From JBBRUG01 sp038247995 (lineage in GTDB: Bacteria; Chloroflexota; Chloroflexia; Chloroflexales; Chloroflexaceae): a DNA stretch of 14,372 nt. Made by a program: the position numbers and the translations under genes. The notes beneath the pieces are model-generated. The model was not told the DNA's origin and ran no database searches. It was given only the letters and a program-made list of their open reading frames with translations. Below are positions 5,833 to 12,901 of this stretch, piece after piece (positions within the stretch are counted from its first letter, which is position 1; each line of letters begins with the position of its first letter). The stretch is taken from positions 1-14,372 of the forward strand of contig JBBRUG010000143.1 of assembly GCA_038247995.1 (NCBI GenBank). The letters run 5' to 3'.

Positions 5833-7869
5833 CTACCGCGCCGCCAGGGGCAGCCACAGCCGCTCATTCAGCAGCGCCAGTCTGATCACGCCGCTGTCGC
5901 GTGCGGTGACGGCCACACCAACCCCGCTGACAACAATCTGTTGCGGCAGATCATACAGGCTAGCTTCGGCAACCAGCACAGGTACAAGCGGGTCACTCAA
6001 ATCGTACTGACGCACCCGGTAGCGCGCCGGGATGTTCGTATTCGACAGTTCACCGCCTACAAACAGTCGCTCACCGGCGACGAGCAGGGTTGAAATTCTG
6101 AGATCATCGGCGATCACGCCACCGAGCGTCGGATTCGCCGGATCGCGGGCGTCGATCACTTGCAATCGCTCAGCATCACCTTCGCGAAACCCAATATAGG
6201 CAACTCCATCGGTAATGGCCAGGGTCGGCGCGACATAGGCCGGCGTCGGCAACGGTACGCTGCCAAGGAACGCGGGGGCTGCCGGGTTGGCCAGATCGTA
6301 CACTTCAAACGCCGTTGTACTGAGCCGGTAGAGCAACTCGTCCTCAACGGTCAACGCTACCGCGATCTCTTCCACCGGAAGGCTGATAACAAGCTCCGGC
6401 GCTGCGTCGGCAGCAAACCGCGCGACCTGAATTTGATTGATTGGCTCGGTCGCTTCCGTCTCCGGTTCATACGTGCTGAAGTAGAGATACGGCAGATTGA
6501 ACGCAACCGTCTGCGGGGCGAGCGAAGACTCTAAGGCTGTACTTAACGTTGGCGTAGCAATGCCGCTCGCGTCGATCAAACGCAGGCTGTAAGGCGGCTC
6601 GTTACCGCGTACCAGCGCGTGGACATTCGCCGGCCCGGCAACTAGGTTGCCGTGGGGGAAGCTCACCGGCGGATCGGCGCTCCAACCACCGGTAGGCAGC
6701 AGGCGGAAGCGCGTCAGTTGCGCCTGCGCGCCGATCCCGCTCGCCACCAGCAGATCGTTGCGGTCTGCACCGGCAGCGGCAACCCCCGTCGCCGGCCCGA
6801 GCAGGCGCACAAATCCGCCCGGCTGCGGCTGGAGCGGATCGCTCAGATTGATCGCCATCAACCCGCCATCGGCCAGGCCAACATACCCCTGCGTACCCTG
6901 CACTGCCAGGCTCGTCAGCGGCAACGGCACCGCCACATCGCGCAGGCGCGCCGGCGGCTCTGTCGCACTCAGGCTGAAGACCGTAAATCCACGTACATCA
7001 CTGGAGACGAGTGCCGCGCCGCCGACAATCACAACATCGTATGGCTGGATATTCCCAACCGGATCCGGTTCGTCCAGCCAACCTGCGCCGCCGACCAGTT
7101 CGCGCGTCGCCAGGTTAATCACAGCGATCCGGCCGGTTGCCAGGGCGAACCGGCAGCACACCGCGCCGCTCACCACGGCCAGATCGCCGCTGACGGCCAG
7201 CCGCGCATCGCGAAAACTGCTCAACGTAAGCGACTCATAGGTCACCCCGGAGCCGTCGAGCGCCAGCGCCGCCGGATCCGTCGCGTCGATGACAAAAATG
7301 CAGTAACTGAACGATATGCCTCCACCCCCTGAACAAAGCTTTTCGACAACCAGCCGCCCCGGCGTGATCACCAGATTGCGCGCCCCACCATTCAGGGTCA
7401 GTTGATCGAGCGGTTCAGGGTTGCGTAGATCGCTGATGTCCAGCGTCTCCACGCCCACATTGGTCGCCAGCGCCAACAGGTTGCCGGCCACCTGTGCATC
7501 AACCACAGCTGCGTCGCCGCGATATGTGCTGCGCAATGTTGGTAACGCCGGATCACGTAGGTCCACCAACGCCACCTGATCATTGCCCATCACAGCCACA
7601 AGCGTTGTACCGTCGAGGTGTAAACGCCGCACCGGAGCAGGCAACACGATCCGGCCCAGGCCCGCCGGAGCGGCGCCGCGCACATCGAAGGTCACGATCC
7701 CATAGCCATCACCGACATACGCATAACCGTTACCTGCTGCCACATCCGCACTCGCCCCGCCAATCCGATCGAGCAAGGTGAGTGCAGGCGGCGGATCGGC
7801 GCTGATGGCAGGCCCAACCGGAACGACCATCAAAGTGGCGAGCAGCACGATCAATCCAAGGAAACCCAT
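5833..7869 (-). CDS. Secreted LVIVD-repeat beta-propeller protein
   Basis: From the ATG at 7869 the protein is 678 aa. It begins with a signal peptide (MGFLGLIVLLATLMVVPVG, likely cut after AISA, residue 23). The body is a series of about 40-residue repeats of the type 'V.G..AYV...G...D...P..P', such as YAYVGDGYGIVTFDVR, LVAVMGNDQVALVDLRDPALP, LALATNVGVETLDISDLRNP and YVGLADGGLMAINLSDPLQP; this is the LVIVD family, which folds as beta-propeller blades. Such proteins are exported and of unclear function, perhaps binding partners or polymers. It has Cys pairs (CSGGGGISFSYC and an adjacent CC) that may form disulfides. The protein ends in RLWLPLAAR, a short tail like those I recall on other Chloroflexota exported proteins. 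The start at 7869 has a GGAGG Shine-Dalgarno; the longer reading from 7926 would translate the upstream repeat. Confidence 0.85.
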   Translation of the reverse strand: MGFLGLIVLLATLMVVPVGPAISADPPPALTLLDRIGGASADVAAGNGYAYVGDGYGIVTFDVRGAAPAGLGRIVLPAPVRRLHLDGTTLVAVMGNDQVALVDLRDPALPTLRSTYRGDAAVVDAQVAGNLLALATNVGVETLDISDLRNPEPLDQLTLNGGARNLVITPGRLVVEKLCSGGGGISFSYCIFVIDATDPAALALDGSGVTYESLTLSSFRDARLAVSGDLAVVSGAVCCRFALATGRIAVINLATRELVGGAGWLDEPDPVGNIQPYDVVIVGGAALVSSDVRGFTVFSLSATEPPARLRDVAVPLPLTSLAVQGTQGYVGLADGGLMAINLSDPLQPQPGGFVRLLGPATGVAAAGADRNDLLVASGIGAQAQLTRFRLLPTGGWSADPPVSFPHGNLVAGPANVHALVRGNEPPYSLRLIDASGIATPTLSTALESSLAPQTVAFNLPYLYFSTYEPETEATEPINQIQVARFAADAAPELVISLPVEEIAVALTVEDELLYRLSTTAFEVYDLANPAAPAFLGSVPLPTPAYVAPTLAITDGVAYIGFREGDAERLQVIDARDPANPTLGGVIADDLRISTLLVAGERLFVGGELSNTNIPARYRVRQYDLSDPLVPVLVAEASLYDLPQQIVVSGVGVAVTARDSGVIRLALLNERLWLPLAAR

Positions 7870-7870
7870 G

Positions 7871-7980
7871 GAATGGCCTCCGGCGCATCTGCGCAATCTG
7901 CGTAATCTGCGGATACTTCTGCCCAACTAGAATTGCCCCTGGCGCATCTGCGCAATCTGCGTAATCTGCGGATGCTTCTG
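7871..7980. repeat. Direct repeat of a 51-bp unit that supplies the LVIVD gene's ribosome binding site
   Basis: Positions 7871-7921 and 7930-7980 match at 47 of 51 bases, separated by 8 bp (period 59). Each unit contains near-copies of a 9-nt word (GCGCAATCT, GCGTAATCT, GCGGATRCT). In the copy next to the gene, the end of the unit reads GGAGGCCATTC on the minus strand and provides the Shine-Dalgarno of the LVIVD protein gene; the distal copy has AGGGGCAATTC instead. Confidence 0.9.
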
Positions 7981-7995
7981 GCGCCTTCGATAGTA

Positions 7996-8760
7996 CTATG
8001 GTAATTGATCGTAAAGCGTTTTGCGCATGGCAAATTCGGTCAAGCGGGGGAAGCTGCGCCCAAGTAGGGCAAAGACCTGGTTAGGTAAACCCGGCACGAG
8101 ATGGCGCCGACGCGTGGCAACGGCGCCGGCGATCAAGGCGGCAAGCTGTGCGGGGGCCATCCGCCGCGCCTCATTGGCATTGTTAGGCGCGTAACGCCGG
8201 GCGTGGGCGGTGCGCGTCGGGCCGGGGAAAACCGTAAGCACATTGATCCCGCGCTTCCGCACGGCCGGCCGTAACGAACGGGCATAGGCAGTCAGGCCGT
8301 CTTTACTCGCCGCATACCCCAGCGCACCGGGGTAGCCGGTAAACACCGATAGTGAGGCGAGAAACACCAATGTGCCGCCGCGCGCGATCCGTTGCTTTCC
8401 AAGCAGCGCTTCACTGAGCAAAAGCGGCGCAGTGAAATTTACGGCCAGCACAGCCCGCTGCCGGGCCGGATCAACCTCGGCGAAACGCCCCACGGCGCTA
8501 ATGCCTGCGCTATGCACGAGCAGGTCGATCGGCGGCCCGGCGGCCAATGTAGCGGCGACACGCGCAACGTCCTGCGGCACAGCCAGATCGGCCAACACAA
8601 AGCCTGCCGCAGCCCCAAGCGCCGCAAGATCGCTGCGCGTCGCCTCGGCCCGCTCCGGATCAAAATCAACGCCGGTCACCGCTGCGCCAAGCTGCGCATA
8701 ATGCAGCGCCAACGCTCGCCCGATGCCGTCCGCCGCGCCGGTAATTACGATATGAGTCAT
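7996..8760 (-). CDS. Short-chain dehydrogenase/reductase (SDR), likely NAD-preferring
   Basis: The 254-aa protein is a classical-length SDR. The Rossmann motif TGAADGIG spans residues 7-14. D32 (in GVDFD), at the end of the second strand, suggests NAD rather than NADP. HSAG (83-86) replaces the usual NNAG. N108, S136, Y149 and K153 (YAASK) form the catalytic tetrad with the expected Ser-Tyr spacing of 13. The FPGPTRT motif follows at about 178-184. The C-terminal RSFPRLTEFAMRKTLYDQLP is not specific enough to name a substrate. Similar SDRs are annotated as DltE-like or fatty-acyl/keto reductases, but no substrate can be assigned here. It lies 137 bp downstream of another SDR, with a repeat-filled gap between, so it may have its own promoter. 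Confidence 0.9.
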   Translation of the reverse strand: MTHIVITGAADGIGRALALHYAQLGAAVTGVDFDPERAEATRSDLAALGAAAGFVLADLAVPQDVARVAATLAAGPPIDLLVHSAGISAVGRFAEVDPARQRAVLAVNFTAPLLLSEALLGKQRIARGGTLVFLASLSVFTGYPGALGYAASKDGLTAYARSLRPAVRKRGINVLTVFPGPTRTAHARRYAPNNANEARRMAPAQLAALIAGAVATRRRHLVPGLPNQVFALLGRSFPRLTEFAMRKTLYDQLP

Positions 8761-8774
8761 GAGATATGCCTATA

Positions 8775-8906
8775 AGTGACGAGTGACGAGTGATGAGTGC
8801 AGACGAAAGTTGAAAGACCAACGACCAAAGCCGATATTTAATGCCTTATCTTCATCTTTTGTCCTTCGTCGTTGGTCGTTGAGCGACTGCCAGACTGTCA
8901 GACTGC
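8775..8906. repeat. Mixed 7-nt and 8-nt word arrays with a hairpin between two SDR genes
   Basis: AGTGACG, AGTGACG, AGTGATG, AGTGCAG run at exact 7-nt steps (8775-8802). GACCAAC/GACCAAA (8816-8829) and CGTCGTT/GGTCGTT (8867-8880) form a second pair of heptamer words in opposite orientation; GACCAACGAC (8816-8825) pairs perfectly with GTCGTTGGTC (8868-8877), giving a possible terminator hairpin. The octamers CAGACTGT/CAGACTGC (8891-8906) overlap the last codons and stop of the SDR gene that ends at 8898. Confidence 0.75.
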
Positions 8907-9608
8907 CCCCCGCCCCACCGCCCACACGACCCGGTTCAGCCACCCGATCGTCGCCGTGCTATGCCCGGCTTCGATAGCGCGGTAGATCGCTGCCGCAACC
9001 CGCTCAGGTGGAGGAAAGCGTTCAGTGCGCAGGCGCCCGGCGGGGATGCCGCTCTTGGCATGAAAACCAGTTCGCGTCGCGCCGGGGCGGATCACCTGCA
9101 CACGCGCCCGCCGGCCAAGTTCAACCCGCAGCGAACGCGCAAAACCCTCCAGGGCGGCCTTACTGGCCGTGTAGAGCGCATAATCCGGCGTTGGCAACGC
9201 CACGGCCACCGAACTAATAAACACAAGCGCGCCGCGCGCCGCCAGCACTTCCGGCAGGGCCGCGTGGGTCAGGGCGATCGGGGCGGCCACATTTACGGCC
9301 AGCAGATCAACAATTGCTGCAGGCACTACACTTCCCGCCGGCCCGAACGCGCCCAGCGCCGCATTATGAATCAGGCGGTCGATCTGGGTGACGCCCCGTT
9401 CTGCCAGCACGCTGCGCAACGTAACTGCCGCAGCTTCAGGGTCGGCGAGATCGGCGCGCAGGTAGCGCTCGGGCGTAAAAAAGCTTGCATCAAGTTCGCG
9501 CGGTGCGCGCCGCCCCAGCAATAACAATCGCGCACCCTGCGCCGCATAGATCCGGGCCAACGCCAACCCGATCCCATCCGTCGCGCCGGTGATGAGGACG
9601 GTTTTCAA
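8898..9608 (-). CDS. Short-chain dehydrogenase/reductase (SDR), likely NADP-preferring, TTG start
   Basis: With the TTG at 9608 the protein is 236 aa. It has TGATDGIG (residues 7-14), GRR (32-34) after the second strand, which favours NADP, HNAA (81-84) in place of NNAG, N106, S133, Y146 and K150 (YTASK), then RPGATRT (174-180). The substrate is unknown. I prefer TTG because it overlaps the upstream gene's stop as TTGA and gives a normal SDR N-terminus (MKTVLITG); an AAAGGA lies upstream. The ATG at 9647 would add 13 Lys/Asn-rich residues translated from a repeat. It is the last gene of the pepA-led operon, and its C-terminal codons run into an octamer repeat. It is clearly different from the neighbouring SDR (7996-8760), so the pair is not a recent duplication. 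Confidence 0.85.
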   Translation of the reverse strand: MKTVLITGATDGIGLALARIYAAQGARLLLLGRRAPRELDASFFTPERYLRADLADPEAAAVTLRSVLAERGVTQIDRLIHNAALGAFGPAGSVVPAAIVDLLAVNVAAPIALTHAALPEVLAARGALVFISSVAVALPTPDYALYTASKAALEGFARSLRVELGRRARVQVIRPGATRTGFHAKSGIPAGRLRTERFPPPERVAAAIYRAIEAGHSTATIGWLNRVVWAVGRGAV

Positions 9609-10198
9609 GGTTGCATTTTTCCTTTTGCACTTTGCATTGCGCTCCATCTCCTACGCATCACCGGGATCAATAAATACGCCAACAATATCAGGTTCAATGC
9701 GATCTCAAAGATTGCGAACTCGCGCCCAAAATAGCGCGCATCCCAGTAGCTCAGCGGCGCCCGAAAGCGGCTCGTCCACTCAAGCGGGAAGAAGAGCAAC
9801 GGGCCGTCATCAACATGGGTAACAATATCGATCGCCGTGTGGATGAGGCAGCCGGCAGCAAACCAGAACACTGCATGCCGCCAATGGCCCGCTATTGTAC
9901 GTGCCGTCCAGGTTGCCGCCAACATACTCAACAATACCAGCGGCGCGTGGAACATGTTGTGCGTCGCGATCCAGAACGGGTCGCTGAAGAAGAGCGTATC
10001 GAACATGTACTCAAACGTTCGCCCAACTTCCCAACCCTGGCCAAACCGGTAATAGACAAAACCGCCGATACTCAGCAAGTATAGCGGCAAATCGGGGGCA
10101 ATACTGCCCCACAAGAATGGGCCGGCAGGAATGGCGATCGTATTGCGCAGGACTTTGCGCAGCGCGGCATTGATGATCAGGTGCGATGGGGTGTTCAG
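9605..10198 (-). CDS. YdjM/DUF457-like membrane-bound metal-dependent hydrolase family protein, CTG start
   Basis: The frame from TTG at 10114 gives only 169 aa, but it stays open upstream and encodes NTPSHLIINAALRK before it, the conserved N-terminus of this family as I recall it. The only usable start is CTG at 10198, preceded by GGAG with 8 nt spacing and overlapping the MBL gene's stop as CTGA. That gives 197 aa. Recognisable motifs are PSHL (His6), GSIAPDLPLYLL, ATHNMFHAP, HTAIDIVTHVDDGP and LLFFPLEW, with about four membrane helices. The scattered His and Asp residues suggest metal binding; the family is annotated as an inner-membrane hydrolase without a proven substrate. Its last residues (MQSAKGKMQP) are encoded by a TTTGCAC/TTTGCAT heptamer stretch, suggesting an eroded 3' end. 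Confidence 0.78.
   Translation of the reverse strand: MNTPSHLIINAALRKVLRNTIAIPAGPFLWGSIAPDLPLYLLSIGGFVYYRFGQGWEVGRTFEYMFDTLFFSDPFWIATHNMFHAPLVLLSMLAATWTARTIAGHWRHAVFWFAAGCLIHTAIDIVTHVDDGPLLFFPLEWTSRFRAPLSYWDARYFGREFAIFEIALNLILLAYLLIPVMRRRWSAMQSAKGKMQP
9611..9637. repeat. Heptamer word repeat inside the overlap of two genes
   Basis: TTTGCAC (9624-9630) and TTTGCAT (9631-9637) are in tandem, with another TTGCAT at 9611-9616. This short array codes for the C-terminus of the DUF457-like protein and covers the region just upstream of the SDR's TTG start, including its ribosome binding site. Confidence 0.55.
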
Positions 10199-11115
10199 AG
10201 CAGAATCTCCAGACCTTCATAGGCTGCCTGTGTCGCCGGGAAGATCTGTTGCGCCTCCTGCTCCAGCGCCGCAATCATCGCGTCGTCGTAGAGTGGTTCG
10301 TGATGGGTGAGCACTAACTGTTTCGCGCCGCACTGCTGCGCCACGGCACAGGCCATCTGCGGTGTACTATGGCCCCAACCCTGTTTACCCTTCAAGTAGT
10401 CGGCATGGCTGTATTGCGCATCGTGGATGAGCATGTCGGTGTCGCGGGCGAACTGCACTAAGCGTCGGTCGGTGTCCACATAACCTTCAGTATCACTCGC
10501 GAAAACCAGCGACTTACCGCGCCAGGCGATCCGATAGAGCAATGCGCCGTGACGCGGATGGGCGAAGGTGCGGAAGATCCGCACATGGACCGTGTCGGGG
10601 CTGGGGTCGATCGGATCGTGATGCAGATTCAGCACATGCGGCTCAGGGTGCGGCGCATCAAAAAAGATCGCCTCATTTTCACCAAGGCTGCGTACCGTAA
10701 TCACCGAGGGCATCTCGTCGAGGCTGATCGGAAAGCTGGGGGGTAAAACGGCATGGCGCAGCGTCTGATCCAGTTCGGCCTCGAAGGCGCGTGGCCCAAA
10801 GATATGCAACCTACTGCTGCCAAAATAGGCCGGCCCAAAATAGGGCAGGCCCTGCGTATGGTCGTGATGCGTATGCGTGAGCAGCAGCGTTGCGGCGATC
10901 GGCGTTCCACCGTTCACCTGTGCGCGGTGCAACAGATCACGCCCCAGGTTGATAATCCCGGTGCCGGCGTCGATAATCAACAACACCGAGCCAACCTGAA
11001 CCTCAACGCAGGTCGTATTGCCGCCAAAGCGCAGCGTAGTGGGGCCGGGCATCGGATAACTGCCGCGCGTACCCCAGAAGCGCACCCGAAACGACGTAGC
11101 GGTATTATTGGACAT
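10195..11115 (-). CDS. MBL-fold metallo-hydrolase
   Basis: From the ATG at 11115 the protein is 306 aa. It has the GTRGSYP strand at the N-terminus, FGGNTTCVEV (30-39), DAGTG (50-54), the metal motif HTHHDH (H81, H83, D85, H86), SDTEGY with D208 as a likely bridging ligand, HDAQY (231-235), GWGHS (246-250) and LTHHEP (269-274, likely last His ligand). This is the RNase Z / PhnP / cyclic-phosphodiesterase branch of the metallo-beta-lactamase fold. Hydrolysis of a phosphodiester is therefore likely, but the substrate is unknown. The longer reading from 11148 adds 11 residues with three Cys that come from the pepA gene end. It overlaps pepA by 11 bp and the next gene by 4 bp, so translation is probably coupled. 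Confidence 0.9.
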   Translation of the reverse strand: MSNNTATSFRVRFWGTRGSYPMPGPTTLRFGGNTTCVEVQVGSVLLIIDAGTGIINLGRDLLHRAQVNGGTPIAATLLLTHTHHDHTQGLPYFGPAYFGSSRLHIFGPRAFEAELDQTLRHAVLPPSFPISLDEMPSVITVRSLGENEAIFFDAPHPEPHVLNLHHDPIDPSPDTVHVRIFRTFAHPRHGALLYRIAWRGKSLVFASDTEGYVDTDRRLVQFARDTDMLIHDAQYSHADYLKGKQGWGHSTPQMACAVAQQCGAKQLVLTHHEPLYDDAMIAALEQEAQQIFPATQAAYEGLEILL

Positions 11116-12565
11116 ACCCGCGCAGCAATTCCACGAGCAAGCGCACACCGATGCCGGTAGCGCCCCGGCTCAGATACGGCTTCGTCGCTCGTTCCACCCA
11201 AGCCGTGCCGGCAATATCAAGGTGCACCCAGGGCATCTCGCCGGCGAATGCGGCAAGGAAACCGCCGGCGGTAATCGCGCCGCCAGAGCGCCCGCCGGTA
11301 TTCTTCAGATCGGCAATATCGCTCTTCATCATATCGCGGTACTCAGTCCACAAGGGCAATTGCCAGGCCCGCTCCGCCGTCGTTTCGCCGGCGCGCATTA
11401 GGCGATCGGCCAGATCCTGGCTCGTGCCCATCAACCCGATCGCATGCGGGCCAAGCGCAACCATAATTGCGCCGGTGAGCGTGGCCAGATCGACAACCGC
11501 CGCCGGATTGTAGCGCTGCGCATAAAACAGGCCATCGGCCAGCACAATCCGCCCCTCGGCGTCGGTGTTGATCACCTCAACGGTTTTCCCGCTCAGCGTC
11601 TTGATGATATCGCCCGGCTTATAAGCCGTTGAACTGGGCATATTCTCTGCGGCGCAGACAATCCCGACGACATGGAGCGGCAACTGCAACTCGGCAGTTG
11701 CGTGCATTGCGCCAAACACCGCCGCCGCACCGCCCATGTCCATCTTCATATTGTCCATGTTTGCGGCAGGCTTAATGCTGATGCCGCCGGTATCGAAGGT
11801 AATGCCCTTGCCCACCAGGCAGATCGTCGGCGTGCCTTCAGCGGCCTGACCATACTCCATCACAATAAAGCGCGGCTCGTTGGCCGAACCCTGGCCCACC
11901 GCCAGAATGCCGCCGAAGCCCTGCGCCTCAAGGCCGGCTTTGTCGAGCACGGTTACCTGCAAACCCAACTGCGCACCCATTTCCTCGGCTTTCGCGCCCA
12001 GCGTTGCCGGAACAACCGCATTGCCCGGCGCATTCGCCAGATCACGCGCCACAGCTACGCCACGGGCAATCGCCTGACCCTGCGCTACGCCGGCGGTAAT
12101 CGCGTCGGCTTCGCCAAGCACCAACACGCTGACGCGCTCAACATCGAAGGTTTGCGCGCTACTGGGGTTGCTCTTATAGTCCAGGTAACGATAGAGGCCC
12201 AACTCCAACCCCTCAGCAAAGGCCTGGCCGGCCTGAGCGGCAGGAAACGGCAGACCACCGTGAAGGCCCATTACAAAACCTGCAACCTGCAACTTGTGCG
12301 CTTTTTGGGCAGCCAGCGCCGCCACCTGACGCACTAGGTCGAGGCTCACTGCATCGGGTTTACCCAGGCCAATCAGCAGCAGACGCCGCGGCGCCACCGC
12401 ACCCCGCGGGTAGAGCAGCAGCGTCTCCTTCGCCCGTGCCCGAAAATCATCGGCTTCAAGCAGTTCAGCGACTGTTACGGGCAACGGCTCACCCTCAAAT
12501 ACCACCAGAACGGCCAGGTCGGCAGCCTCTTGCAAGACGTCCCCAGGCGCTACGCTGATCTGCAT
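11105..12565 (-). CDS. pepA: Leucyl (cytosol) aminopeptidase, M17 family
   Basis: The 486-aa protein removes N-terminal residues from peptides using two metal ions. All the expected active-site residues are present: K253, D258 (GKGITFDTGG), D276 (MKMDMGG), D335 and E337 (NTDAEGR) as metal ligands, and K265 and R339 as catalytic residues. They sit at a constant offset of 17 from the E. coli PepA numbering, so the catalytic half is intact. The N-terminal ~160 residues are the variable macro-like domain. The length is typical. AAGGAG lies 9 nt before the ATG, and a promoter (12616-12644) lies about 50 bp upstream, so this is the first gene of a four-gene operon with the MBL hydrolase, the DUF457-like protein and an SDR. 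The enzyme is cytoplasmic and usually hexameric; housekeeping peptide turnover is the likely role. Confidence 0.97.
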   Translation of the reverse strand: MQISVAPGDVLQEAADLAVLVVFEGEPLPVTVAELLEADDFRARAKETLLLYPRGAVAPRRLLLIGLGKPDAVSLDLVRQVAALAAQKAHKLQVAGFVMGLHGGLPFPAAQAGQAFAEGLELGLYRYLDYKSNPSSAQTFDVERVSVLVLGEADAITAGVAQGQAIARGVAVARDLANAPGNAVVPATLGAKAEEMGAQLGLQVTVLDKAGLEAQGFGGILAVGQGSANEPRFIVMEYGQAAEGTPTICLVGKGITFDTGGISIKPAANMDNMKMDMGGAAAVFGAMHATAELQLPLHVVGIVCAAENMPSSTAYKPGDIIKTLSGKTVEVINTDAEGRIVLADGLFYAQRYNPAAVVDLATLTGAIMVALGPHAIGLMGTSQDLADRLMRAGETTAERAWQLPLWTEYRDMMKSDIADLKNTGGRSGGAITAGGFLAAFAGEMPWVHLDIAGTAWVERATKPYLSRGATGIGVRLLVELLRGYVQ

Positions 12566-12615
12566 CGACTTGGCTCCTTACAAGCAAAACTCTTTATGCC
12601 TCATGGTTGAACTCT

Positions 12616-12644
12616 ATTCTACGTCGGAGCCATGAGCGCGTCAA
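12616..12644 (-). promoter_or_regulatory. Sigma-70-type promoter of the pepA operon
   Basis: On the minus strand TTGACG (12644-12639) and TAGAAT (12621-12616) are separated by 17 bp. The -35 matches TTGACA at five of six bases and the -10 matches TATAAT at five of six. Transcription would start about 40 nt before the pepA ATG. The octamer array at 12653-12716 begins directly upstream of the -35 box. Confidence 0.75.
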
Positions 12645-12652
12645 ACCTGAGC

Positions 12653-12716
12653 ACACTGAGGCACTGAAATGCTGAAGCACTGAACCACTGAACCACTGAG
12701 GCACTGAGGCACTGAA
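12653..12716. repeat. Octamer array, eight units (RCACTGAR type)
   Basis: Eight consecutive 8-nt units fill 64 bp exactly: ACACTGAG, GCACTGAA, ATGCTGAA, GCACTGAA, CCACTGAA, CCACTGAG, GCACTGAG, GCACTGAA. All end in CTGAA or CTGAG; variation is concentrated in the first bases. No insertions or deletions interrupt the period. The array lies 8 bp upstream of the pepA -35 box, in the 543-bp non-coding stretch 12566-13108. Confidence 0.9.
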
Positions 12717-12724
12717 ATAGCGTA

Positions 12725-12747
12725 CGGGCGACCCGCGTCGTCGCCCG
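12725..12747. terminator. GC-rich hairpin upstream of the chromate-resistance gene
   Basis: CGGGCGAC (12725-12732) pairs perfectly with GTCGCCCG (12740-12747) across a 7-nt loop, followed on the plus strand by CTTTGTCC. It resembles the hairpin at 13628-13649 in size and in its GGGCG arms. It could be an intergenic repeat family member or a terminator; no gene visibly ends here, so the terminator reading is weak. Between it and the -10 element at 12896 I see no confident gene. Confidence 0.5.
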
Positions 12748-12895
12748 CTTTGTCCACCTCATGCTCGAAAGTGCATAACAGCCTCTAGGTTCAACGTTCT
12801 GGCAGCACGCCAAGCAAGTCTTCGGCAAACTCGTCGGAATTCGCTGGGCGCAACGCCGGCTGGTTCGGTAATGGTACACTTCTGTTGTGGTTTAC

Positions 12896-12901
12896 TATAA
12901 T
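12896..12901 (+). promoter_or_regulatory. Consensus -10 box, candidate promoter of the chromate-resistance gene
   Basis: TATAAT is a perfect -10 hexamer in otherwise G+C-rich DNA. The base positions for a -35 at 16-18 bp spacing (around 12872-12879) match TTGACA poorly, so an activator or an alternative start may be involved. If used, transcription would begin near 12908 and leave a leader of about 200 nt before the ATG at 13109. No riboswitch or RNA gene was recognised in the leader. Confidence 0.45.

Noticed and set aside
7851..8033. 60-codon minus-strand frame with SIRRLRRLRRCA
   Set aside because: It is a translation of the 51-bp repeat and overlaps the SDR gene's end; the same repeat gives the false N-terminal extension of the LVIVD protein.
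8775..8906. Possible CRISPR array
   Set aside because: Units are only 7-8 nt with no spacers of regular length and no cas genes nearby, so these are simple word repeats.
7996..9608. Recent tandem duplication of the two SDR genes
   Set aside because: The two proteins differ throughout outside the family motifs (different cofactor-site residues, VDFD versus LGRR, and different C-termini), so they are distant paralogues.
12619..12879. 86-codon minus-strand frame upstream of pepA
   Set aside because: Much of it translates the octamer array into a repetitive FQCLSAS-like peptide and it crosses the pepA promoter; no ribosome binding site was seen.
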